This document shows positions 18,634 through 27,027 of a stretch of DNA of 64,000 bases, piece after piece. The stretch is taken from NCBI RefSeq assembly GCF_900099765.1, contig NZ_FNDX01000005.1, positions 80,057 through 144,056 of the forward strand. Reading direction: 5' to 3'. The translations under genes and the position numbers were made by a program. The notes beneath the pieces are model-generated. The model was not told the DNA's origin. It was given only the letters and a program-made list of their open reading frames with translations, and did not search any database. Within the stretch, counting starts at the first letter, position 1. Each line of letters starts with the position of its first letter. This DNA comes from Paenibacillus typhae (GTDB lineage Bacteria > Bacillota > Bacilli > Paenibacillales > Paenibacillaceae).

Positions 18634-19623
18634 ATGTCCAAATCCAAAAGGCTGCTGGACCTGATGATGACGGTCAACCGCAAACGGAAATTCAACGTCA
18701 GGGAGCTGGCCGATGAATTCGGCGTGTCCACCCGGACCATTCTCAGGGATCTGCAGGAGCTTGGCGAGCTGGGTGTTCCGCTGTATTCCGAGGTAGGGCC
18801 CCATGGGGGCTACCAGGTGCTGAATGAACGGATTCTTCCGCCGATTGCTTTTACGGAGGAGGAGGCGGTGGCGATTTTTTTTGCCAGCCATGCCCTGCGC
18901 CATTATGAGTATCTGCCCTTTAAAGAAGCGTCTGTCACCGCATTGCGCAAATTTTATCACTATATGCCCGGCGATGTGCGGGACCGGATAGATGAAATGA
19001 AGCACCGGATTGACTTCGTAACCCCGGCGCGTCAGGCGGAATTCCCTTACCTGTCTGTCCTGCTGGAAGCGGCCATTGATCAAAAGGTGCTGCTTATCGG
19101 CTATGAGTCAAGGGGAGAGCGCAGACTGCGTCCGGTTCAGCCGGTCGGCATTTATGCGAGCAACGGTCTGTGGTACTGTCCGGCCTATTGCTTTTTGCGC
19201 GGAGGCATCCGCGTGTTCCGCTGTGACCGGATTGATGCCGTAGAGGAAGAGGCTTCAGGCTATGAGCCGCTTGATCTGCGCCGGGTTCACTTGGGGAACA
19301 GGCATGAGTATACGGCAGAAGGGCAGCTGCGAGGACAGTCTGATGGGGCGAAAGCACAAATAAGCCGGAACAAAGTCCGGCTATACGCCGAGCTGACAGC
19401 TGAAGGAGTGCAGGCCTGCGAGGCGGAGCTGTGGTCCGCTTCGCTGCTGCATATCCGTGCCGATGGCACCGGCTGGCTGGAGGGAGAGGCGCCCGCGCAG
19501 GATATGCGCTTCTTCGCCCGGTTTTTTACCGGGCTGGGCAATGAGGCGATGGTCCATGAGCCGCCTGAGCTGGTGGAAGAGCTGAAGACGATGCTGGAAG
19601 AGATGCTGCGAAAATACAGCTGA
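18634..19623 (+). CDS. YafY-type HTH/WYL transcriptional regulator
   Basis: 329 residues. N-terminal DeoR-like winged helix (LLDLMMTVNRKRKFNVRELADEFGVSTRTILRDLQEL), then the WYL domain from about 145 (VLLIGYESRGERRLRPVQPVGIYASNGLWYCPAYC) and a C-terminal WCX extension. WYL domains bind nucleic acids or small ligands. GGAGAT precedes the ATG. Divergent from the VOC gene; the palindrome in the shared region suggests autoregulation. Confidence 0.88.
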   Translation: MSKSKRLLDLMMTVNRKRKFNVRELADEFGVSTRTILRDLQELGELGVPLYSEVGPHGGYQVLNERILPPIAFTEEEAVAIFFASHALRHYEYLPFKEASVTALRKFYHYMPGDVRDRIDEMKHRIDFVTPARQAEFPYLSVLLEAAIDQKVLLIGYESRGERRLRPVQPVGIYASNGLWYCPAYCFLRGGIRVFRCDRIDAVEEEASGYEPLDLRRVHLGNRHEYTAEGQLRGQSDGAKAQISRNKVRLYAELTAEGVQACEAELWSASLLHIRADGTGWLEGEAPAQDMRFFARFFTGLGNEAMVHEPPELVEELKTMLEEMLRKYS

Positions 19624-19680
19624 GCGGCCGCACCGGACCGCAAGCCAAGATGATGGGACGCAGCAAGTTGGGCGGTCTGT

Positions 19681-21120
19681 TCAGCCCAGCCATACCTCGG
19701 CCAGCCGGCGGATGCCTTCGCCGATCCGCTCTTCCGGGATAGCCCCGAAGCCCAGAATAAACTCAGGGGCGTCGTTCCTGTGCGCCTCTGCTCCGGATTG
19801 CCCCCACCACGTATACGACATCGGGGTCACGCGGATTCCGGCGGCCGCAGCTGTATCTGCCAGCAGGCGTGCGTCATTTTCGCGGTTCAGCCGGAGCAGA
19901 AGGTGAAAGCCTGCTCCCTGCCCGCGTAATGCCGCCTGCTCCCCGAAGTATAGCTGGATGGCCTGCAGCAGAGCATCATGCTTCTTCTGGTAAAGCAGCC
20001 GCATCCGCCGCAGATGTCTGGCGAAATGCCCGCGCTCCATGAAATAATGCAGCGCGATCTGGTTCAGCCGCGAAGCGGAGTGCTCCAGGTACAGCTCTCT
20101 AGCCAGGTTACGGTAAGCCGGGAGCAGCTCCTCCGGCAGCACCATGTAGTGTACACAGAAGGCCGGGGCAACCGATTGGGCGAAGCTGCCCATGTAGATC
20201 ACCCGGCTGTTCTCCATAAGCCCCTGCAGCGAGGGAACCGGCCTGCCGTGATAACGGAATTCGCCGTCGTAATCATCTTCTATGATATAGCCGCCTGTGG
20301 CCCCTGCCCAGTCCAGCAGGGCATGGCGCTTGGCTATGGACATAATCATCCCGCACGGAAACTGGTGGGATGGTGAAATGTATGCAGCGCCGGCGCCGCT
20401 GGCACGCAGCAGTTCTATATCAAGCCCGTCTTCCTGCAGGGGAACCGGAATGATCTCATAGCTGTTTCTGGAAAAAGCGGCCGGCAGCAGATGGTAGCCC
20501 GGATCTTCGATGCCGAGCCGCCGGTTACTGCCGGGCAGGATATGGCACAGCAGCGTGCAGAGCAGATGCTGGTCACCGCCGATCACGACCTGCTCCGGTG
20601 TGCAGCGCAGCCCGCGGAACTGCCGCAGATGAGCAGCAATGCTGCCGCGCAGAGCCGGCTCGCCCTGCGGGTCGCCATACTGCAGCAGGTCGGGATTGGC
20701 CAGCTGCTCCTGAAAGAGGCTGCGCCAGATTTTGCGGGGAAACAGCGAAAAATCATTTTTGGAGATATGAAAATCATACAGGTAATGCTGCGGGTCACGG
20801 GGCGTAATCGGCGGAGCAGGCAGGGATTTCCGGCTTGCTTCGACATCTTCAGCGGCGGCTCTGCCGCTGAGCATATGCATCGGCTGTACAGCATACCCGC
20901 TGCGCGGCCGGCTGGCGATAAAACCTTCAGAAACCAGCTGCTGGTAGGCCAGCTCGACCGGAGTGGCGCTGATATTCAGCTGTCCGGCCAGGGCGCGGAT
21001 GGAGGGCAGGCGTGTGCCTGCAGGCAGTGCGCCGCCGAGAATCTCTTTTTTGAAATAGTCATACAGCTGGATATAATACGGAAGTTTGCGGTCTTCGCTA
21101 AGCATGGGGTTTATCAGCAT
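19681..21120 (-). CDS. MocR-family regulator lacking the PLP lysine
   Basis: 479 residues. GntR winged helix at about 10-75 (YYIQLYDYFKKEILGGALPAGTRLPSIRALAGQLNIS), then a fold-type I aminotransferase-like domain with SPSHQFPCG and EDDYDGEF. In the family the Schiff-base lysine sits in a motif like GTFSKS-APS-R; here it reads MGSFAQSVAPAFCVHY, so position 315 is Gln (codon CAA) and the usual arginine is Cys. The protein is otherwise full length with no frameshift. It may therefore bind a ligand without forming an internal aldimine. Divergent from a GNAT acetyltransferase across a shared operator-like region. Confidence 0.87.
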   Translation of the reverse strand: MLINPMLSEDRKLPYYIQLYDYFKKEILGGALPAGTRLPSIRALAGQLNISATPVELAYQQLVSEGFIASRPRSGYAVQPMHMLSGRAAAEDVEASRKSLPAPPITPRDPQHYLYDFHISKNDFSLFPRKIWRSLFQEQLANPDLLQYGDPQGEPALRGSIAAHLRQFRGLRCTPEQVVIGGDQHLLCTLLCHILPGSNRRLGIEDPGYHLLPAAFSRNSYEIIPVPLQEDGLDIELLRASGAGAAYISPSHQFPCGMIMSIAKRHALLDWAGATGGYIIEDDYDGEFRYHGRPVPSLQGLMENSRVIYMGSFAQSVAPAFCVHYMVLPEELLPAYRNLARELYLEHSASRLNQIALHYFMERGHFARHLRRMRLLYQKKHDALLQAIQLYFGEQAALRGQGAGFHLLLRLNRENDARLLADTAAAAGIRVTPMSYTWWGQSGAEAHRNDAPEFILGFGAIPEERIGEGIRRLAEVWLG

Positions 21121-21164
21121 AGGGTTCTCATCTGTCCTTTAAAATTAGCTTGTTTTGTATATTT

Positions 21165-21183
21165 TACAGAATACAGATCTGTA
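21165..21183. promoter_or_regulatory. Operator-like repeats between mocR-like and GNAT genes
   Basis: Perfect palindrome TACAGATCTGTA (21172-21183), with an extra TACAGA directly before it (21165-21170). MocR/GabR regulators are known to use direct repeats plus an inverted half-site, which this arrangement resembles. Confidence 0.45.
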
Positions 21184-21221
21184 ATACCATAGAGCTATTA
21201 ATGAAGACAGGGGATGACATA

Positions 21222-21788
21222 ATGGGCAAGCATTCAGGTTTGTTGACAGGAGAACGGGTGTATCTGCGCCCGCTGAACGGGGAGGATGCCGAGGTATATT
21301 ACCATATGTTTTTCGGCGAGGAGACACGCAGGCTTACGGGAACGCAGAAGCACATCAACAAAGAGCAGATCAGTGCCTATATCGACCGCAAGGCGGGAGA
21401 TGACAGCGGGGTGCTGCTGCTGATTGCCCTTAAAGAGAACGATGAGGTCATCGGCGATATCGCCATACAGGATATGGACCGGGGCAACCGGACCGCCAAT
21501 CTGCGGCTGGCTATCGGTGAAGAGCGGCATCAGAACCGGGGATACGGGCGGGAGGCGCTGCTGCTGATGCTGGAGTACGGCTTTGGCATTTTGAATCTGC
21601 ACCGGATTGAGCTGGAGGTCTATACCTTCAACAGCCGTGCCGAGCATGTCTACGAGAGTGTCGGCTTTGTACGGGAGGGCGTGCGGCGGCAGACGCTTTT
21701 TTATAATCATGAGTACCATGATGTAGTAATGATGAGCATGCTGGAGCAGGAGTACCGCGAGCGATATGTACAACAAAGGTCAAAATAG
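21222..21788 (+). CDS. GNAT-family N-acetyltransferase (RimJ/RimL type)
   Basis: 188 residues from the ATG at 21222 (AGGGGATG upstream); the in-frame ATG at 21201 is less well supported. Acetyl-CoA binding motif RHQNRGYGREALLLML at about 104-120, preceded by a strand (RTANLRLAIGE) and followed by the typical ELEVYTFNSRAEHVYESVGFVREG. Substrate unknown: an amino group on a small molecule or protein N-terminus. Divergent from the MocR-like gene, so probably under its control. Confidence 0.87.
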   Translation: MGKHSGLLTGERVYLRPLNGEDAEVYYHMFFGEETRRLTGTQKHINKEQISAYIDRKAGDDSGVLLLIALKENDEVIGDIAIQDMDRGNRTANLRLAIGEERHQNRGYGREALLLMLEYGFGILNLHRIELEVYTFNSRAEHVYESVGFVREGVRRQTLFYNHEYHDVVMMSMLEQEYRERYVQQRSK

Positions 21789-21794
21789 GTCAAA
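21778..21794 (+). promoter_or_regulatory. CtsR-type operator 1
   Basis: GGTCAAA-ATA-GGTCAAA: two perfect heptads with a 3-base spacer, matching the CtsR consensus RGTCAAA-NAN-RGTCAAA except for the centre base of the spacer. It overlaps the GNAT stop codon and lies about 80 bases upstream of the hsp20 promoter. Confidence 0.6.
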
Positions 21795-21830
21795 TAAGTT
21801 GAATGGTAAAAATAAGCTTTGAAGAACAAG

Positions 21831-21866
21831 CCGAAATGCCGGAATTTCCCGGTTTTTCGGTTTTTT
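21831..21866 (+). terminator. Terminator after the GNAT gene
   Basis: CCGAAA...TTTCGG with inner CCGG/CCGG, followed by TTTTTT. Confidence 0.65.
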
Positions 21867-21872
21867 CCGGTT

Positions 21873-21901
21873 TTGAGCCTGCGCCGGGAGCACGCTATAA
21901 T
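21873..21901 (+). promoter_or_regulatory. Sigma-A promoter of hsp20
   Basis: TTGAGC (21873-21878), 17-base spacer, perfect TATAAT (21896-21901). Start expected near 21908. Confidence 0.75.
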
Positions 21902-21915
21902 AAAGCCATAAGAAA

Positions 21916-21957
21916 GATCAAATAAAGTCAAAGTCAAAACAACAAACAAAAGTCAAA
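21916..21957 (+). promoter_or_regulatory. CtsR-type operator 2 at hsp20 start
   Basis: GATCAAA-TAA-AGTCAAA (21916-21932) directly followed by GTCAAA (21933-21938), and a further AGTCAAA at 21951. It sits just downstream of the expected transcription start, where CtsR binding would block the promoter. Confidence 0.6.
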
Positions 21958-21973
21958 GAGAGGAGAATGAAAC

Positions 21974-22444
21974 ATGTTTGATTTGGTCCCTTTTGGAAAA
22001 CGCAGAGATGATGTATTCGGTGCACTCACAAAGTCTTTACATGATGTCTTTAATGATGAGTTTTTTGCCCCGATGACCGGCGGCAGCGCCCTGTCTTTCC
22101 GGACAGACATCCGCGAGAGCGGGCAGGCCTATCTGATTGAGGCTGAACTGCCGGGCTTCAGCAAGGACGATATCGACATTGATTATTCGAGTCCTTATCT
22201 GACGATCAAGGCGGTGCGCAAGGAAGAGAGCAGCCGGGAAAATGAAGACCAGCAGGTTGTGCGCCGGGAACGCCGTTATGGTGAATATGTTCGCCGCTTC
22301 TATGTGCAGGATATTAACGGGGATGAGATCCGGGCTTCACTGAAGGACGGGCTGCTGAGACTTGAAGTGCCCAAGCGGCAAAAACCAGCCGGCAAGCGGA
22401 TCGAAATTCAGGATGACGGAAACGCCGGGCAACAGCTTCAATAA
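21974..22444 (+). CDS. Small heat-shock protein Hsp20
   Basis: 156 residues. Alpha-crystallin domain from about 45 to 135 (FRTDIRESGQAYLIEAELPGFSKDDIDIDYSSPYLTIKA, then ADLKDGLLRLEVPK-type end), with short N- and C-terminal tails. GAGAGGAGAATG precedes the ATG. Small heat-shock proteins hold unfolded clients for refolding by DnaK and ClpB. Here a J protein and ClpB follow, and CtsR boxes flank the promoter, so I infer CtsR-controlled heat induction. Confidence 0.93.
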   Translation: MFDLVPFGKRRDDVFGALTKSLHDVFNDEFFAPMTGGSALSFRTDIRESGQAYLIEAELPGFSKDDIDIDYSSPYLTIKAVRKEESSRENEDQQVVRRERRYGEYVRRFYVQDINGDEIRASLKDGLLRLEVPKRQKPAGKRIEIQDDGNAGQQLQ

Positions 22445-22464
22445 GCTGTCCAAGTCTGCGCGGA

Positions 22465-22560
22465 GTGCTGAAGAAGTACGGGGTGCGGGACTGCGACTTT
22501 ATGCCGGATGTCCCCTCTGAGCTCCGCAGCATCAGCGGCTTCACCAGGCTTTTAATATAG
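22465..22560 (+). other. Short coding-like open frame, possible gene remnant
   Basis: A 31-codon frame from GTG (22465) to TAG shows the strong G/C third-position bias of real genes here. It begins VLKKYGVRDCDFMPD and ends GFTRLLI. There is no ribosome site at the GTG, and the hsp20 stop lies in another frame just upstream. It could be the tail of a deleted gene or a missed small gene. I do not recognise it. Confidence 0.3.
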
Positions 22561-22573
22561 CAGTTCATACAAA

Positions 22574-22613
22574 GGCGCATTGTAGTGGGGATACCGGCTA
22601 TAGTGCGTCTTTT
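22574..22613 (+). terminator. Likely terminator between hsp20 and J protein
   Basis: GGCGCATTGTAG pairs with CTATAGTGCGTC (two G-U pairs), followed by TTTT. Confidence 0.5.
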
Positions 22614-22671
22614 CTGAATAAACTGAAAGAGATGACATGACATGCAGAGTCTTGGAAAGGAGAGGATCGCC

Positions 22672-23634
22672 TTGGCGGCCAAAAATTACTACGATGCGCT
22701 GGGCGTAAGCAGGCAGGCGGGCAAGCAGGAGATTAAAAAGGCTTACCAGAGGCTTGCGAAGCAGTGGCATCCCGATGTGAACAAGGCTCCGGAGGCTGAG
22801 GCCAGATTCAAGGAAGCCGCGGAAGCCTACGAGGTACTGGGCAATGAAGAGAAGCGGGCGGCTTATGATGAGGAGCTGCGCTATGGGGCTGCCGGGGGCT
22901 GGCGTGCCGGCGGTCCGTCATCGGGCCGGCAGTCCGGCTGGGAGTCTGCGTTCGGGGCAGGCCGGGGCGGTGCTTATTCCGCTTCGGGCAGCGGAATAGA
23001 CGAAGACGATCTGTTCGGGATGTTTTTTGGCAGCCGGGGTGCGGCGGACCGGGCGGGGTTTGACTTTTTCGGCGGTTTTGGCGGCGGGCAGGGAATAGCC
23101 CAGGCCCAGCTGGAGATTACGCTTGAGCAGGCCTATAAGGGCGGCAATGTGACTGTGCAGGTCGGGGGCCGGGAGGTGACGGTCAGCATTCCGCCCCGCT
23201 CAGCCGAGGGAACTGTCATCCGTGTTCCCGGCGGGTCCGGCCAGAGCGACGATTTGCTGATCGTCCTGCAGCTTGCGCCGCACCCTATCTACGACACTCA
23301 GGAAGAGGATCTGCACGGCACGGTTGAAATTGCGCCATGGCAGGCGGTGCTTGGCGGAGAAGCCAAAGCGCCGCTGCCTGACGGCAGCAGCATCAGGCTG
23401 AAGATCCCGGCCGGAACGGCAGGCGGCCACACGCTGCGCATTCCGGGCAAGGGACTGAAGCGCCAGAACGGAACGAACGGCGATATCCTGTTCCGCATGG
23501 AGATTGTCATTCCGGCCGAAACCGGAGAGGCGGAGAAGGCGCTCTACCGGAAGCTGGCAGATGCAAGCGGCTATCAGGCCGGAGTAAAGCGCGGCAGCAG
23601 CGGGAAACGGCGGCACAATGCGGCTAGGGGCTGA
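22672..23634 (+). CDS. DnaJ/CbpA-like co-chaperone
   Basis: 320 residues from a TTG start at 22672, which has AAAGGAGAGG at ideal distance; the ATG at 22642 has none. J domain at 4-70 with HPD at 33-35 (QWHPDVN), a Gly/Arg/Ser-rich linker (about 80-140), then two beta-barrel substrate domains. There is no CxxCxGxG zinc centre, so it is of the CbpA type rather than full DnaJ. It would bring clients to DnaK. It lies between hsp20 and clpB on the same strand. Confidence 0.9.
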   Translation: MAAKNYYDALGVSRQAGKQEIKKAYQRLAKQWHPDVNKAPEAEARFKEAAEAYEVLGNEEKRAAYDEELRYGAAGGWRAGGPSSGRQSGWESAFGAGRGGAYSASGSGIDEDDLFGMFFGSRGAADRAGFDFFGGFGGGQGIAQAQLEITLEQAYKGGNVTVQVGGREVTVSIPPRSAEGTVIRVPGGSGQSDDLLIVLQLAPHPIYDTQEEDLHGTVEIAPWQAVLGGEAKAPLPDGSSIRLKIPAGTAGGHTLRIPGKGLKRQNGTNGDILFRMEIVIPAETGEAEKALYRKLADASGYQAGVKRGSSGKRRHNAARG

Positions 23635-23715
23635 CCGGCCGGGTAATGATTATAGAAGGAATAAGGATCGAACAGTATAAGGAATCGTTTCTCCCATGAA
23701 AGGTGATGAAGGCAT

Positions 23716-26358
23716 ATGGATTTCAACAAGTTAACCCAGAAGCTGCAGGAAGCGGTCGCTGCAGCACAATCACTGGCGGCAGCCGCCGGGCATCAGGAGA
23801 TCGACAATCTCCATCTGCTGAAGGCGCTGCTCCAGCAGCAGGAGGGCCTGCTGCCAAGGCTGCTGCAGAAGCTGAATGTTCCGGCAGCCGAGCTGCTGCG
23901 CGGTACCGAGGAGCTGCTGCAGCGGAAGCCGAGCGTGAGAGGCTCGGGCGCAGGTACCATGAGGCGCTATGCATCAGCCTCCTTAATTGAAGTGCTGGAG
24001 CAGGCGGAGAAGGAAGCGGCCGCGATGCACGACGAGTTCGTGGCCGTAGAGCATGCCGTGCTGGCGATGGTGTCGGATACGGGCAGCGGCAACCGGGAGC
24101 TGCGCGGCTTGTTTACGAGCCGCGGCATTACGCGCGACAGGCTGCTGGCTGTACTGGCGGAGATCCGCGGCCACCAGCGGGTGACCAGCCGGGAGCCGGA
24201 GGCCACCTACGAGGTGCTGGAGAAGTACGGCCGTGATCTGGTTGCCGAGGTACGGGCCGGCAAAATCGACCCCGTCATCGGACGTGACGGTGAAATCCGC
24301 CGGGTGATCCGCATCCTCTCCCGCAAGACCAAGAACAACCCGGTGCTGATCGGGGAGCCGGGGGTCGGGAAGACGGCGATCGTCGAAGGTCTGGCCCACC
24401 GGATTGTCCGCCGGGATGTGCCTGAGGGACTAAAAGACAAGACGATTTTTTCGCTGGATATGAGCGCTCTGGTCGCCGGTGCGAAGTACCGGGGCGAGTT
24501 TGAGGAGCGGCTGCAGGCCGTGCTCAAGGAAATCCGTGAGAGCAACGGGCGGATTATCCTGTTTATCGACGAGCTGCATACCATCGTCGGCGCAGGCAAA
24601 ACGGAAGGCGCGATGGATGCCGGCAATATGCTGAAGCCGATGCTGGCCCGCGGGGAGCTGCACTGTATCGGGGCAACCACGCTGGATGAGTACCGCAAGT
24701 ATATCGAGAAGGACCCGGCGCTGGAGCGCCGCTTCCAGCAGGTGCTGGTCAGTGAGCCGGACGTTGAGGACACCATCTCCATTCTGCGCGGGCTGAAAGA
24801 GCGGTTCGAGGTGCATCACGGGGTCAAAATCCATGACAGCGCCCTGGTCGCTGCGGGCGTGCTGTCGAACCGTTATATCACCGACCGCTTTCTGCCGGAT
24901 AAGGCGATTGATCTGGTGGACGAAGCGTGCGCGATGATCCGCACCGAGATTGACTCGATGCCGGGCGAGATGGATGAGGTTACCCGCCGTCTGATGCAGA
25001 TGGAGATTGAAGAAGCGGCGCTCAAGAAGGAGACAGACGACGCCAGCGCCCGCCGGCTGGAGAATCTGCAGCGGGAGTTGGCCGATCTGAGGGAGAAGCA
25101 TCTCACCATGACCGCCCGCTGGGAGAAGGAGAAGTCTGCCATCCAGGGCATCCGTGACCTGAAGAAGAAGCTGGAGCAGGCCCGCAAGGATCTGGTCGAC
25201 GCCCAAGAGATCTACGACCTGAACAAGTCGGCTGAGCTCAGCTACGGTATCATCCCGGAGCTGGAGAAGCAGGTTAAGGCTGCGGAGGAAGCGGCGCAGC
25301 AGGATCAGGAGAGCCGGCTGCTGCGCGAAGCCGTGACGGAGGAGGAGATCGCCGATATCGTGTCCCGCTGGACCGGCGTTCCGGTCAGCAGGCTCGTAGA
25401 AGGCGAACGGGATAAGCTGCTGCGGCTGGAGGAGACGCTGCATGAGCGGGTTGTCGGCCAGGAGGAGGCCGTCTCGCTGGTGGCCGATGCCGTGCTGCGT
25501 GCCCGGGCCGGGATCAAGGACCCGAACCGTCCGATCGGTTCGTTCCTGTTCCTCGGGCCGACCGGGGTCGGCAAGACCGAGCTGGCGAAGGCGCTGGCGG
25601 TCTCGCTGTTCGACCGGGAGGACGGCATGATCCGCATCGACATGTCGGAGTACATGGAGAAGCACAGCGTCTCCCGTCTCGTGGGCGCGCCTCCGGGCTA
25701 CATCGGCTATGAGGAAGGGGGCCAGCTCACCGAGGCGGTCCGCCGCCAGCCGTATACGGTTGTCCTGCTGGATGAGGTCGAGAAGGCTCACCCGGATGTG
25801 TTCAACATCCTGCTGCAGCTGCTCGATGACGGTCGGCTGACCGATTCGCAGGGACGGATTGTCGATTTCAAGAACACGATCGTCATCATGACCTCGAACA
25901 TTGGCTCACCGCACTTGATTCAGGGTACGGATGACAACGGTGATCTTACCCAGGCGGTCAAGGACCGTGTAATGAAGGAACTGAGCGGCCATTTCCGTCC
26001 GGAATTCCTCAACCGGGTGGACGACATCGTCATGTTTAAACCGCTGACGATGGCGGAAATCGGCCAGATTGTCGTCAAGCTGGCTGACGGCCTGCGTCTT
26101 CGCCTTGCTGAGCGCGGCATCGGGCTTACGCTTAGCGATGCCGCTGTGCGCTTCATCGCCAAGGAGGGCTTCGACCCGGTATACGGGGCCAGACCGCTCA
26201 AACGGTTCATCCAGCGCAGCCTGGAGACACCGGTCGCGCGGGCGCTGATCGCCGGGCAGGCGGAGGAAGGCTCGGTGCTTTCCGTCGATGAAGCGGCCGG
26301 CAAACTGAGCGTTGCTATCCGGCAGCCGGAGCCTGCCGGTGCTGTGGGCAAGGCGTGA
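23716..26358 (+). CDS. clpB: ATP-dependent disaggregase ClpB
   Basis: 880 residues. N domain (about 1-150), AAA1 with P-loop GEPGVGKT near 214 and Walker [13 protein letters not shown], coiled-coil M domain about 410-530 ([20 protein letters not shown]), AAA2 with GPTGVGKTE near 615 and [12 protein letters not shown], and a sensor-2 GAR motif in YGARPLKR near the end. ClpB hexamers thread aggregated proteins for refolding with DnaK/DnaJ and small heat-shock proteins, the set encoded just upstream. AAAGGTGATG precedes the ATG. No CtsR box directly in front; it may depend on the upstream promoter or one I cannot see. Confidence 0.95.
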   Translation: MDFNKLTQKLQEAVAAAQSLAAAAGHQEIDNLHLLKALLQQQEGLLPRLLQKLNVPAAELLRGTEELLQRKPSVRGSGAGTMRRYASASLIEVLEQAEKEAAAMHDEFVAVEHAVLAMVSDTGSGNRELRGLFTSRGITRDRLLAVLAEIRGHQRVTSREPEATYEVLEKYGRDLVAEVRAGKIDPVIGRDGEIRRVIRILSRKTKNNPVLIGEPGVGKTAIVEGLAHRIVRRDVPEGLKDKTIFSLDMSALVAGAKYRGEFEERLQAVLKEIRESNGRIILFIDELHTIVGAGKTEGAMDAGNMLKPMLARGELHCIGATTLDEYRKYIEKDPALERRFQQVLVSEPDVEDTISILRGLKERFEVHHGVKIHDSALVAAGVLSNRYITDRFLPDKAIDLVDEACAMIRTEIDSMPGEMDEVTRRLMQMEIEEAALKKETDDASARRLENLQRELADLREKHLTMTARWEKEKSAIQGIRDLKKKLEQARKDLVDAQEIYDLNKSAELSYGIIPELEKQVKAAEEAAQQDQESRLLREAVTEEEIADIVSRWTGVPVSRLVEGERDKLLRLEETLHERVVGQEEAVSLVADAVLRARAGIKDPNRPIGSFLFLGPTGVGKTELAKALAVSLFDREDGMIRIDMSEYMEKHSVSRLVGAPPGYIGYEEGGQLTEAVRRQPYTVVLLDEVEKAHPDVFNILLQLLDDGRLTDSQGRIVDFKNTIVIMTSNIGSPHLIQGTDDNGDLTQAVKDRVMKELSGHFRPEFLNRVDDIVMFKPLTMAEIGQIVVKLADGLRLRLAERGIGLTLSDAAVRFIAKEGFDPVYGARPLKRFIQRSLETPVARALIAGQAEEGSVLSVDEAAGKLSVAIRQPEPAGAVGKA

Positions 26359-26447
26359 GCGGGCTTATGGCCAGCTGGTGATTGTAGCGGGTTTACGGCT
26401 GCCCGCTGCTGATCCAGCGGATATTTGCGGCTCCCCGCCTGGTGATC

Positions 26448-26488
26448 GTAGCCTGCGCCTGCCCGGCTGGAGAGCAGCCGCAGGCTAC
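26448..26488. other. Hairpin downstream of clpB
   Basis: Perfect 10-bp arms GTAGCCTGCG/CGCAGGCTAC with a 21-base loop but no T run. Part of a 670-base gene-free stretch (26359-27027); it may be a processing or rho-independent-like structure, or the remnant of one. Confidence 0.4.
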
Positions 26489-26636
26489 AGGCCGGGAGCT
26501 GGAGACGGCGGGTTGTTCTGACTTCTATGGCAAGGAGATTCCTGCTTTCTATTGTAGTGAATAGTTGAACTCGCTGGGGAAGCGCCGGAGGGGACGTACA
26601 TTCCAGTAGTCTCCATGAGGAATAGCTGCATTTCAT

Positions 26637-26795
26637 AGACAATTTCATAATTCAAATATCACCATATTTACACGCACAATCTTATAGCGAAAATCATTTA
26701 TTGTTCGGAAATAACTGTTGTTGTGACATTAATGCTCATCAAACACGAAAAAAGGTACGATTATTTCATGGTAAAAAATGTTTATGAAATTGTCT
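26637..26795. mobile_element. Possible MITE-like element, AT-rich, 14-bp terminal inverted repeats
   Basis: Perfect arms AGACAATTTCATAA (26637-26650) and TTATGAAATTGTCT (26782-26795) bound 159 bases that are far more AT-rich than the flanks and contain no gene. TTTCAT lies directly left of the left arm and one base right of the right arm, a possible target duplication. No transposase is present. Alternatively the arms may be a pair of protein-binding sites. Confidence 0.35.
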
Positions 26796-26838
26796 CTTTC
26801 ATACAACTAAATGGGCTGGAAAATATGCTTTTCAAGAT

Positions 26839-26974
26839 ATAACTGCACTCCGTGCAGCTATTCCTGGAGTTTTCAGCCCAAAAAGCCCGCAGGCGGACTT
26901 TTAATTGCACAGACTGCAATTAAGTGCTGCTGCGGGCTTATTTTGGTTGGGAATAGTTGCACAGAGTGCAGCTA
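26839..26974. repeat. Intergenic palindrome array, family A (3 units) with terminator-like hairpin
   Basis: Units: TAACTGCACTCCGTGCAGCTA at 26840, TTAATTGCACAGACTGCAATTA at 26901 and TAGTTGCACAGAGTGCAGCTA at 26954; spacings are about 62 and 52 bp. The middle unit forms the top of a long hairpin whose base is AAGCCCGCAG (26883)/CTGCGGGCTT, followed by ATTTT, which could end transcription of clpB. Confidence 0.65.
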
Positions 26975-27027
26975 GGCTGCAGATTAGGATGATTGGTCCG
27001 CCGAATTAAGCGATACGTGGCTGGCTG

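Noticed and set aside
24430..25791. 453-codon minus-strand frame
   Set aside because: Antisense to clpB AAA domains; codon pattern follows the clpB frame.
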